A stretch of 41,400 bases of DNA from Rhodospirillaceae bacterium (GTDB lineage: Bacteria > Pseudomonadota > Alphaproteobacteria > Rhodospirillales > UBA2165): positions 1 through 41,400 of the forward strand of contig JABIHH010000037.1 in assembly GCA_018649725.1 (NCBI GenBank). The letters run 5' to 3'. Shown here one piece after another: positions 1-7,185 of this stretch. Each line of letters opens with the position of its first letter. The first letter of the stretch is position 1. The position numbers and the translations under genes are program-made. Below the pieces are notes generated by a model, which was given only the letters and a program-made list of their open reading frames with translations, had not been told where the DNA came from and did not search any database.

Positions 1-127
1 CGAGGCGCTGAACGCTTCAATGGAAACAGACGTGCGCCATCGTCTACGTGAAGACTATAATGCTTTTCCGGTGAAAGCCGGACCCAATACGCACTTTGCC
101 ATGTTGCGGGAAGATTTTAAGAGTTAG
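1..127 (+). CDS. C-terminal end of an unidentified protein (5' end outside window)
   Basis: An open frame enters from the left edge in the second frame and ends at the TAG at 125-127, giving about 41 residues that finish in NTHFAMLREDFKS. The stop overlaps the end of the convergent TetR gene by four bases, so the two genes meet tail to tail with no spacer. I do not recognise the family from this short tail, which contains several charged residues and no membrane segment. It is called coding because it is open to the edge and abuts the neighbouring gene exactly; both points are suggestive rather than decisive. Confidence 0.45.
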   Translation, partial: EALNASMETDVRHRLREDYNAFPVKAGPNTHFAMLREDFKS

Positions 128-723
128 CTGGCTTTTGGCAGCTTAATCGCCGGAGCGGCGGCGAGACCATCCACTGATAGGGTGAAAAAAGTATCGACAA
201 TTTCATCGATCGAGACGTCTTTGGACGGGTCGTACCAGCGTGACATCCAATTGCACATACCGAGGATGCCAAAGGTCACCATTTTGGTATTCAGCTCAGC
301 ATTAAACTCACCGGATTTTTGACCTTCTGAAACAATCTCAACCCAAAGATCACCATATTCTTCCCATACGGCGCTGAGCTCAGTAGCCTTTTCCGTATCG
401 GCGAAAAAATGCTGCTCACGAAAGGCAACGGTCATTTCGAGATAGCCCGGCGTGAATTCCTGGAGATGGTTCTCTAATGCGGCTTTGAGTTTTTCACGCG
501 CATTGAGATCCGTCCGGCATACGAGACGCAAGCCGTTGAGCAAAGTCTTGCTGGTCGGCAAGAGGATTTCCAGCAAAATGTCATAGCGGCTTTTAAAATA
601 ATAATAGATCGCCTCGCGTGTCACACCGATCGCGCCAGCAATGTCTTCAACGGATGTGTTGGAGACACCTTTGCGCTCGAATATTTCGGCGGCACGTCTG
701 AGAATTTCAGTTCTGCGATCCAT
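124..723 (-). CDS. TetR/AcrR-family transcriptional regulator
   Basis: This 199-residue protein has the usual TetR length. Its N-terminal helix-turn-helix covers about residues 22-46, with the typical TSVEDIAGAIGV and EAIYYYFKSR signature, followed by an all-helical ligand-binding region. Family members are dimeric repressors released by a small ligand, and those beside fatty-acid or aromatic catabolic genes commonly sense an acyl-CoA. The gene is divergent from the long catabolic run that starts with the MaoC gene at 934, and a 22-bp perfect palindrome lies in the 210-bp gap (788-809). I infer local repression of that run and autoregulation. The inducer cannot be read from the sequence. Confidence 0.9.
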   Translation of the reverse strand: MDRRTEILRRAAEIFERKGVSNTSVEDIAGAIGVTREAIYYYFKSRYDILLEILLPTSKTLLNGLRLVCRTDLNAREKLKAALENHLQEFTPGYLEMTVAFREQHFFADTEKATELSAVWEEYGDLWVEIVSEGQKSGEFNAELNTKMVTFGILGMCNWMSRWYDPSKDVSIDEIVDTFFTLSVDGLAAAPAIKLPKAS

Positions 724-787
724 TTTAGAGTCTTTGCCTTAGTTGTTACCCTAAATACGTTAGCAGTAAACAGTGTGTTTTTCAATC

Positions 788-809
788 AATTTTACAGTAC
801 TGTAAAATT
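788..809. promoter_or_regulatory. 22-bp perfect palindrome, probable TetR operator
   Basis: The half-site AATTTTACAGT is followed at once by its exact reverse complement, with no mismatch over 22 bp. It sits 65 bp upstream of the tetR start codon and 125 bp upstream of the first MaoC gene. TetR proteins bind palindromes of this size in such divergent gaps, so an operator is the natural reading. Binding has not been shown. A terminator is unlikely because the repeat has no spacer to form a loop and no genes end here. Confidence 0.65.
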
Positions 810-933
810 TTTCATTTACATCTGAATGAATGTTGGGTAGCTTATATTCAAGACAAATGAGGCATTGGATAAAAAATGACCCAAAAGGGTTATACCGGTG
901 TAGAATATTTACATACAGGAAGGATGAACCGTA

Positions 934-1389
934 ATGGCAGATGCGGATTATATCGGTAAAGAATACCCGTCATTTAGCGTCGATGTAGAAAAAGGGCGCG
1001 TTAAAATGTTCGCCAATGCGATCGGTGAAGAAAATCCTATTTATAGTGACGAGGAAGCGGCCAAAAACGCCGGTTATAAAGGCATTCCAGTACCACCAAC
1101 CTTTCCGTTCACCATCACTATGGAAGCCGGCCAATCCTTCAATATTTTGGAAGATATGGGCATAGATGTCACAACAGCAATGCATGGTGAGCAGGGCTTT
1201 ACCTATTATGATCATATTTATGCCGGAGATACGGTTACCGGCAGTCAAAAGATTACCGATATTTATGAGAAAAAAGGCGGGGCCCTTCAATTCATTGAAG
1301 CCGTTATCGAACTCCGCAATCAAAACGATGTTCATGTATGCGATTTACGGTCTGTAATAGTTGTCCGTAGACAAGTGGCGGAGGGCTGA
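934..1389 (+). CDS. MaoC-like dehydratase, FAS1-type N-terminal-domain subunit
   Basis: This 151-residue single hotdog-fold protein resembles the MaoC_dehydrat_N family, the half of two-subunit enoyl-CoA hydratases that usually lacks the catalytic Asp/His motif. The conserved VPPTFPFT and YYDHIYAGDTV stretches are visible. An AGGAAGG ribosome-binding site lies about 10 bases before the ATG. The next gene encodes the catalytic hotdog partner three bases downstream, so the two probably form a heteromeric (R)-specific hydratase. Such enzymes hydrate trans-enoyl-CoA or mesaconyl-CoA-like thioesters in the cytoplasm. It is the first gene of the run downstream of the TetR palindrome. Substrate is unknown. 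Confidence 0.85.
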   Translation: MADADYIGKEYPSFSVDVEKGRVKMFANAIGEENPIYSDEEAAKNAGYKGIPVPPTFPFTITMEAGQSFNILEDMGIDVTTAMHGEQGFTYYDHIYAGDTVTGSQKITDIYEKKGGALQFIEAVIELRNQNDVHVCDLRSVIVVRRQVAEG

Positions 1390-1392
1390 GAT

Positions 1393-1812
1393 ATGTCAGA
1401 AATAAATTTTTCAGAGCTCAATGCCGGTGATGCGATCCCGGAATTGGTGACACCAAACGTTTCTCGCAGCCAACTCGCGCTCTTTGCTGGGGCATCGGGT
1501 GATCACAACCCCATTCATTTGGATGACGAAGAAGCAAAAAAAGGCGGCCTGCCAGGCGTCATTGTGCACGGCATGTTGTCGATGGCTCTATTGGGCCGAG
1601 TTCTGACAAACTGGGTGCCACAGCATCAATTGCGCGGCTGGAATGCGCGCTTTGTCTCGATGGCGTTCCCGGGCGACACGATCACCTGCAAAGGCGTGAT
1701 TACCGAAACAACCATTGAGAATGATGAAAATCGAGTGAAACTCGATATTTCAGTTGAGAACCAAAAGGGCGACAATATTTTGGTTGGAACGGCAGATATA
1801 GCAATTATCTAA
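1393..1812 (+). CDS. MaoC-like (R)-specific enoyl-CoA hydratase, catalytic subunit
   Basis: The 139 residues carry the hydratase-2 signature: FAGASGDHNPIHLDDEEAK at about 28-46, where Asp and His are the catalytic pair, followed by GVIVHGMLSMALLG. It starts three bases after the preceding non-catalytic hotdog gene, so the two are very probably translated together and form one enzyme. Reactions known in this family are reversible addition of water to enoyl-CoA, mesaconyl-CoA or steroid side-chain enoyl-CoA. Placed with an acyl-CoA dehydrogenase and a B12 mutase, it would supply the hydration step after dehydrogenation. The exact substrate cannot be deduced. Confidence 0.88.
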   Translation: MSEINFSELNAGDAIPELVTPNVSRSQLALFAGASGDHNPIHLDDEEAKKGGLPGVIVHGMLSMALLGRVLTNWVPQHQLRGWNARFVSMAFPGDTITCKGVITETTIENDENRVKLDISVENQKGDNILVGTADIAII

Positions 1813-1841
1813 GGCCAATAAACAGGGTAGGAATAGACGGT

Positions 1842-3950
1842 ATGAAAATCGGCATTGATGTAGGCGGTACATTTACAGACTTTTTCCTGGTCAAGGATGG
1901 CGAAGCGCCGCGCATCCACAAAACGCTATCGACCCCAGAAGATCCGTCGATCGCCGTGATTGCGGGTTTGAACGATTTAGCCGGCATGATGGAGCCGGCG
2001 ATGAGTCCTGAAGATTTTGCCGGCGCGCTGGAGACCATTGTTCATGGTACGACGGTGACAACCAATGCAACGCTGACCCGGAACGGTGCAAAATCAGCCC
2101 TGCTGACAACCAAAGGTCTTCGTGATGCTTTGGAAATGCGCCGCGGTATACGCGAAGAGCAATATAACAACCGCTACACCAATGTTGTGCCGCTGGTGGA
2201 GCGTTATTTGCGCGTTGGTGTTGAAGGTCGGCTCGACCGCAACGGCAAAGAGATCGAAGCACTGAACCCGGATGATATTCGGGATGCCATTGAGTTGTTT
2301 AAAAAAGAAAAAGTTGAAGCGATCTCGATCTGCTTCATGAACGCCTTCGCCAATCCTGAGCACGAACAAGCGGCCGCCGAAATTGTGCGCAAAGAATTGC
2401 CGGATGCCTATTTGACAGTCTCGACCGATCTGCTGCCGTCGATTCGCTTTTATGAGCGCATTTCAACGACGGCGCTTAACTCTTATGTCGGCCCAATCCT
2501 GAGCCATTATCTCGGTCAGCTCAAAAACCGGCTTAAAGATATTGGCTTTGGCGGCGTGCTGATGATTATGCAATCCAATGGTGGTGTGATGTCGCCGGAG
2601 ATTGCTGAGAAAAAGCCAGCCCAAACTTTACTGTCCGGCCCTGCTGGCGGTCCTGGCGCAGGCCTGATTTATGCCAATGCGCACAACCAAAACAAATGCC
2701 TGACCGTCGATATGGGCGGCACCAGTTTCGAAGCCTCTATGGCAGTCGACAGCCCAATCATGGTCAATGACGGTGATATTGATCGCCACCGCATCGCGCT
2801 GCCGATGCTGGGCATTCATACCATCGGTGCGGGCGGCGGTTCGGTCGGCTGGATCGATGATGGCGGGCTGCTCCGTATGGGGCCGGAAAGTGCCGGCGCT
2901 GATCCGGGACCGGCGTGTTATCAAAAAGGTGGTGTGAAGCCAGCGACAACAGATGCGAATTTGGTGTTGGGCTATCTCAATCCAGGCTTTTTTGCTGGTG
3001 GTAAGATCGAACTTGATATGGATGCGGCGCGAGCTGCCATTGATGAGCATATCGCCAAGCCGCTTGGCATGAGCATTGAAGAAGCTGCCGCCGGTATGTA
3101 CCGCATCGCCTGCAACAATATGGCGCAGGGCGTGCGCGAGATTACCATTAAGCGTGGCTTTGATCCCCGCGAGTTTCCGATGATTGTCGCCGGTGGCGCG
3201 GGTCCGCTTCATTCCTGCCTGATCTGTAATGAGCTTGAAATTCCCTTCCAGATTGTGCCCCGAGAATCTTCGATCCTCTGCGCGGTTGGTATGTTGATGG
3301 GTGATCTTAAGCATGACTTCGTCCGAACCTTTGTCTCGCCTTTGCGGGCCGTTGATTGGGACAAGCTTAAAGCTGTCTTCGCTGAGATGAGCGCCGAAGG
3401 TGGCGAGATGCTGACCGAAGAAGGCATCGCACCGGAAGAACAAGAGTTCCACCTGAAATTCGATTGCCGCTACCAGAAACAATATCACGAGGTCTCCTTC
3501 GTTGTGCCAACCGAAGCGGTTGAGAACAATGATAGCGACGCGATCTCCGAGGCGTTTAAGGCTGAACACAACCGGCTCTATGGGTACTCTTTGGAAGAAG
3601 AGGCCTCGCCGATTGAAATCATCAATGTCCGCGTTCAGGCGGTCGGCGAAACAGATAAGCCTGTTTTGCAGACAGATGAGCGGGTCGATGCCGATCCTTC
3701 TGCGGCCAAAAAAGAAGAGCGTTCGGTTTATATCCCTGAGACGCAAGAATTTGAAACCGTGCCGATCTATGACGGACATAAGTTGAGCTACGGTCACCGC
3801 ATACCCGGCCCCGCCATGATTGAGGAAGTGACGACAGCTATTTTTGTCAGCTCCTCGTTTGATTGCATCGTCGATAAATTAGGCTCCTTTGTACTCTATG
3901 CCAAAGGCCAGGAAGATCTGATCGAAGCGACTTTGGAAGGAGCAGCATAA
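1842..3950 (+). CDS. Hydantoinase/oxoprolinase-family subunit A (HyuA-like ATPase)
   Basis: The 702-residue protein starts with the ASKHA phosphate-binding motif MKIGIDVGGTFTDF, has the second nucleotide motif TVDMGGTSF near 288 and the GIHTIGAGGGS element shared by HyuA, 5-oxoprolinase and acetone/acetophenone carboxylase subunits. In this family subunit A uses ATP to phosphorylate the substrate, either a cyclic amide for ring opening or an enol for carboxylation. The stop codon overlaps the start of the HyuB gene by one base, which fits a stable A-B complex. A separate gamma subunit, as in acetone carboxylase, was not seen. Embedded among CoA-thioester genes, a carboxylase role is as likely as a lactamase role. 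Confidence 0.9.
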   Translation: MKIGIDVGGTFTDFFLVKDGEAPRIHKTLSTPEDPSIAVIAGLNDLAGMMEPAMSPEDFAGALETIVHGTTVTTNATLTRNGAKSALLTTKGLRDALEMRRGIREEQYNNRYTNVVPLVERYLRVGVEGRLDRNGKEIEALNPDDIRDAIELFKKEKVEAISICFMNAFANPEHEQAAAEIVRKELPDAYLTVSTDLLPSIRFYERISTTALNSYVGPILSHYLGQLKNRLKDIGFGGVLMIMQSNGGVMSPEIAEKKPAQTLLSGPAGGPGAGLIYANAHNQNKCLTVDMGGTSFEASMAVDSPIMVNDGDIDRHRIALPMLGIHTIGAGGGSVGWIDDGGLLRMGPESAGADPGPACYQKGGVKPATTDANLVLGYLNPGFFAGGKIELDMDAARAAIDEHIAKPLGMSIEEAAAGMYRIACNNMAQGVREITIKRGFDPREFPMIVAGGAGPLHSCLICNELEIPFQIVPRESSILCAVGMLMGDLKHDFVRTFVSPLRAVDWDKLKAVFAEMSAEGGEMLTEEGIAPEEQEFHLKFDCRYQKQYHEVSFVVPTEAVENNDSDAISEAFKAEHNRLYGYSLEEEASPIEIINVRVQAVGETDKPVLQTDERVDADPSAAKKEERSVYIPETQEFETVPIYDGHKLSYGHRIPGPAMIEEVTTAIFVSSSFDCIVDKLGSFVLYAKGQEDLIEATLEGAA

Positions 3951-5626
3951 TGAGCAAAATAGATCCCATCCTATTATCCGTCTATGCCCGCACGTTTAAG
4001 TCGATCACAGATGAGATGAGTATCTCGGTAGAGAAAACTGCGCGCTCGCCTATTCTTTGTGAGGCGAAAGACTTTGTAACCGGTCTCTATGACGGCGAAG
4101 GCAATATGCTGGAGCAGACCGAAAATTTGCCCATTCTGGCTTTCTCACTGGCCCCGGTCTGTAAATATATCATCGACTATTACGGCGATGATATTCATGA
4201 CGGTGATGTTATTTTCCACAATGACGTATTCTCGATGGGCAACCAAAACAACGACGTCGCGGTCTTCAGGCCGATCTTCCATGAAGACAAGCTCGTCGCC
4301 TGGACAGCCGTTAAAGGCCATCAAGCCGATATCGGCGGCGCTGTCGCAGGCGGCTATAATCCGAACGCGACAGAAGTTTGGCAAGAAGCAATCCGTATTC
4401 CGCCGGTCAAAGTTTATGACAAAGGCGTGTTACGCAAGGATGTCTGGGAGCTGATTTTCGCCAATGTTCGCTTGGATATTGTTGAGCACGACATGCAGGC
4501 TCAAACGGGCGCAACGGTTATTGGCGCGCGTCGGCTTATCGCGTTGCTCGAGAAATACGGTGCTGATAGCTATAACGCTCACAAAGCAGCGCTCTTTGAA
4601 TCAACTCAAAAAATGATGGAAGCCGAGATCGGTAAAATTCCAAACGGGACCTATTCCGGCGAAGGCTTTGTTTATTATGATGGCCATCATCTGGGCTCTG
4701 AGTTCACCATCCGAGTCACCATCGAAGTGCGCGATAAATCGATCACTTTTGATTATTCAGAGACGGATGACCAAACCAATGGTTTTGTGAACGGCACGTT
4801 TACCTCTAGCGCGTCTGCGGCCATTTTGACTTTGCTGCAGATGGTCAACCCCGACATTCCCCATAATGAAGGCATGGTGAAGCCAATTGAGATCATCATT
4901 CCTGAAGGCACGATCTTGAACGCGTCTTATCCAAAAGCGACGACGTTTGGTAATCACATTTGCCCGCCAAACGCTGATGCCATCATGAAAGCTCTGGCAC
5001 CTGCCATCCCGGACCGCATCACGGCGGGCTGGAACCATCTATTGTGCTCGCTCACCTCCGGTATGGATGATGAAAAAGGTGAGCGCTATGTCGATATATT
5101 CTTCCTCGGCCAGAAAGGTGGCTCCGGCGGCATGCTGGGCACTGATGGCTATGACCATATCGGCATGATTGATGCGTCGGGTGGCGTGCTGACCCAAGAT
5201 TACGAGATGTTTGAACAGCAAACGCCGCATGTGCTGAATTTGCATGAATATGCCGTCGATACCGCAGGTGCCGGTGAGTGGCGGGGCGGTATTGGCACTG
5301 AGACGGTCTACACAATCGGCTCTGATGATACGCAGTTTGTGACCTTCGGCGATGGTGATTTTATCCCGGCCTTTGGTTTGTTTGAAGGCCAGGACTCATC
5401 GCTAAATTCTATTGTACTGACCTTCCCGGACGGCACTGAGAAAACGCCGAACAATAAAGATCTTTGGACCGGCGTGCCAAAAGGCACCGTCTATCATCAG
5501 TTCGCGGGCGGTGGCGGCGGTTATGGTGATCCAAAAAAACGCGACCGCGAGAAGCTCGCTGCCGAAGTACGTGACGGCATTATTTCTACGGATGCGGCCA
5601 ACGACATTTATGGCTTAGGTACTTAA
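3950..5626 (+). CDS. Hydantoinase/oxoprolinase-family subunit B (HyuB-like)
   Basis: The 558-residue partner of the preceding HyuA-like protein has the usual HyuB length and ends in the glycine-rich GGGGGYGDP motif followed by the RDREKLAAEVRDG tail common to the family. The region around residue 85 reads FHNDVFSMGNQNND where hydantoinases and oxoprolinases usually have NDPYLGGTHLPD, and the metal-site motif is GHQAD rather than HHAD. These changes suggest a substrate different from hydantoin or 5-oxoproline. It is followed three bases later by an acyl-CoA dehydrogenase gene, so the subunits lie inside a CoA-ester operon. Ring hydrolase and ATP-dependent carboxylase both remain open. Confidence 0.88.
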   Translation: MSKIDPILLSVYARTFKSITDEMSISVEKTARSPILCEAKDFVTGLYDGEGNMLEQTENLPILAFSLAPVCKYIIDYYGDDIHDGDVIFHNDVFSMGNQNNDVAVFRPIFHEDKLVAWTAVKGHQADIGGAVAGGYNPNATEVWQEAIRIPPVKVYDKGVLRKDVWELIFANVRLDIVEHDMQAQTGATVIGARRLIALLEKYGADSYNAHKAALFESTQKMMEAEIGKIPNGTYSGEGFVYYDGHHLGSEFTIRVTIEVRDKSITFDYSETDDQTNGFVNGTFTSSASAAILTLLQMVNPDIPHNEGMVKPIEIIIPEGTILNASYPKATTFGNHICPPNADAIMKALAPAIPDRITAGWNHLLCSLTSGMDDEKGERYVDIFFLGQKGGSGGMLGTDGYDHIGMIDASGGVLTQDYEMFEQQTPHVLNLHEYAVDTAGAGEWRGGIGTETVYTIGSDDTQFVTFGDGDFIPAFGLFEGQDSSLNSIVLTFPDGTEKTPNNKDLWTGVPKGTVYHQFAGGGGGYGDPKKRDREKLAAEVRDGIISTDAANDIYGLGT

Positions 5627-5629
5627 ACG

Positions 5630-6769
5630 ATGGCTGTGAACCTGACAGAAGAGCAAATTGCCATCCGTGATACCTTCGCCCGTTTCACCGATGAGCAGAT
5701 TATTCCAAACGCCGAGGCGATCGACGAAGCGCATGAATATCCGCGTGAGACCGTCAAACAGCTGGCCGAGCTAGGCTTCGTCGGCATGCGTTATCCGGAA
5801 GCGGATGGCGGCTCGGACGTTGATCTGACGACCTTCTGTCTCTGCGTTGAAGAGATCGCCCGGGGCTCGATGTCAGTGGCGGGCTGTATTTCGATGCAAT
5901 CTTTGATGGGTACCAAGTTTCTGCAAATGCTGGGCAATGACGATATCAAGGAGCGTTTGTTCCAGCCCGCCATGGCCGCCGAAAAAATTGGTGCAATCTG
6001 TATGACTGAGCCCAATGCGGGCAGTGATCTGGGCGGACTCGCGACATCAGCAACCAAGACCGAGGGCGGCTGGGTCTTGAACGGCAACAAAATTTGGGTG
6101 ACGGCAGCACCTATCGCTGATTTCTTCACCGTCTTTGCTAGGGCGGGTGATGAAAAACAGCTGACGATTTTCCTGGTCGAAAAAGACTTCAAAGGTATTT
6201 CTGTCGGTAAAACAATCGAGAAAATGGGCGTCTGGGCTTTGCCGACCTCCGAACTCGCATTGGATGAATGCTTTGTGCCGGACAGTCATATGCTGAGCCA
6301 CGAAGTCGGTGACGGCGAAGACCATCTCAAGAAACTGCTATCTGAAATTCGTATTATGACCGGTGCACTGGGTCTCGGCATTGCGCGGGCGGCCTTGGAT
6401 GAAGCCAAAAAATATGCGGCTGAGCGGCAACAATTCGGCAAGCCGATTAACCGCTTCCAAGCCATTCAAATGAAGCTCGCCGAAATGGCGACAGATTTAG
6501 AGGCCTCGCGCCATTTGGTTTATTACGCGGCTGGATTGCTGGATGAAGGCAAGCCACACCGCAAAGAAGCGTCGATGGCGAAAATGTTTGCGACCGAGGC
6601 AGCCGCCGATATTTGTGACAAGGCGGCCCGCATTTTTGCCTCCTACGGCTATGCCATGGAATACCCCGTTCAACGGTTCCTGCGCGATGTCCGCTTTACG
6701 CTGATTGGCGGCGGCACCAGCGACATCTTAAAACTCGTTATCGCCAAAGAGCTTTCACTAGAGGATTGA
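5630..6769 (+). CDS. Acyl-CoA dehydrogenase family protein without the usual C-terminal catalytic Glu
   Basis: The 379-residue flavoprotein has the full family architecture: N-terminal helices, the flavin motif CMTEPNAGSDLGG at 124-136, NGNKIWVTAA at 151-160, and YAAERQQFGKPI at 262-273. In short- and medium-chain members the base that removes the alpha proton is the Glu of a (Y/I)EGT motif; here that motif is IGGGTSDI, placing Gly361 where Glu is expected. Glu239 lies close to the alternative base position used by isovaleryl-CoA and long-chain enzymes, but appears offset by one residue. It therefore either uses a shifted base or has another activity. It sits between hyuB and the B12 mutase genes, which suggests a branched or dicarboxylic acyl-CoA substrate. 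Confidence 0.9.
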   Translation: MAVNLTEEQIAIRDTFARFTDEQIIPNAEAIDEAHEYPRETVKQLAELGFVGMRYPEADGGSDVDLTTFCLCVEEIARGSMSVAGCISMQSLMGTKFLQMLGNDDIKERLFQPAMAAEKIGAICMTEPNAGSDLGGLATSATKTEGGWVLNGNKIWVTAAPIADFFTVFARAGDEKQLTIFLVEKDFKGISVGKTIEKMGVWALPTSELALDECFVPDSHMLSHEVGDGEDHLKKLLSEIRIMTGALGLGIARAALDEAKKYAAERQQFGKPINRFQAIQMKLAEMATDLEASRHLVYYAAGLLDEGKPHRKEASMAKMFATEAAADICDKAARIFASYGYAMEYPVQRFLRDVRFTLIGGGTSDILKLVIAKELSLED

Positions 6770-6774
6770 TCAAT

Positions 6775-7185
6775 ATGGCTGAGAAAAAAATCAAGATTTT
6801 GGTCGGCAAACCTGGCCTGGATGGTCACGATGTCGGCGCTAAAGTCGTTGTCCGCGCACTCATGGATGCGGGCTTTGAGGTGGTTTATACCGGGCTCAGA
6901 AAAACCCCAAGCGAAATTGCTCAGCAGGCCTTGGAAGAAGATGTTGATGTCATTGGCCTTTCAAGCCTCGCAGGCTCACACATTCTATTTTGCAAGAAAC
7001 TCAAAGGTCTGATTGATCAATACGGTCTCAAAGAAAAGCTCTGGCTAATTGGTGGCTGTGTGCCGAAACCGGACCATGCCGAGCTGAAAAAAATTGGCCT
7101 CGATGGCATATTTCCGAATGGCAGTAAGTTGAGCGACATCGTTGACTTCATTAACGAAAACGCTGCAAAGAAGGAGGACGCGTAA
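6775..7185 (+). CDS. Cobalamin-binding small subunit of a split acyl-CoA mutase
   Basis: This 136-residue protein is a complete methylmalonyl-CoA-mutase-type B12 domain. It shows the DxHxxG motif for base-off/His-on binding (LDGHDVGAK, residues 13-21), the SSLAGS motif near 63-68 and a GG element near 92. A TTG nine bases upstream could extend it, but the ATG at 6775 has an AGAGG ribosome-binding site and gives the usual family start. Its stop codon overlaps the start of the large subunit gene. Separate B12 subunits occur in archaeal methylmalonyl-CoA mutase, isobutyryl-CoA mutase and 2-hydroxyisobutyryl-CoA mutase. Confidence 0.93.
   Translation: MAEKKIKILVGKPGLDGHDVGAKVVVRALMDAGFEVVYTGLRKTPSEIAQQALEEDVDVIGLSSLAGSHILFCKKLKGLIDQYGLKEKLWLIGGCVPKPDHAELKKIGLDGIFPNGSKLSDIVDFINENAAKKEDA

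Noticed and set aside
2628..3797. 389-residue reading frame on the minus strand
   Set aside because: It lies wholly inside the well-supported hyuA gene, shows no family motifs and is a shadow of biased codon use.
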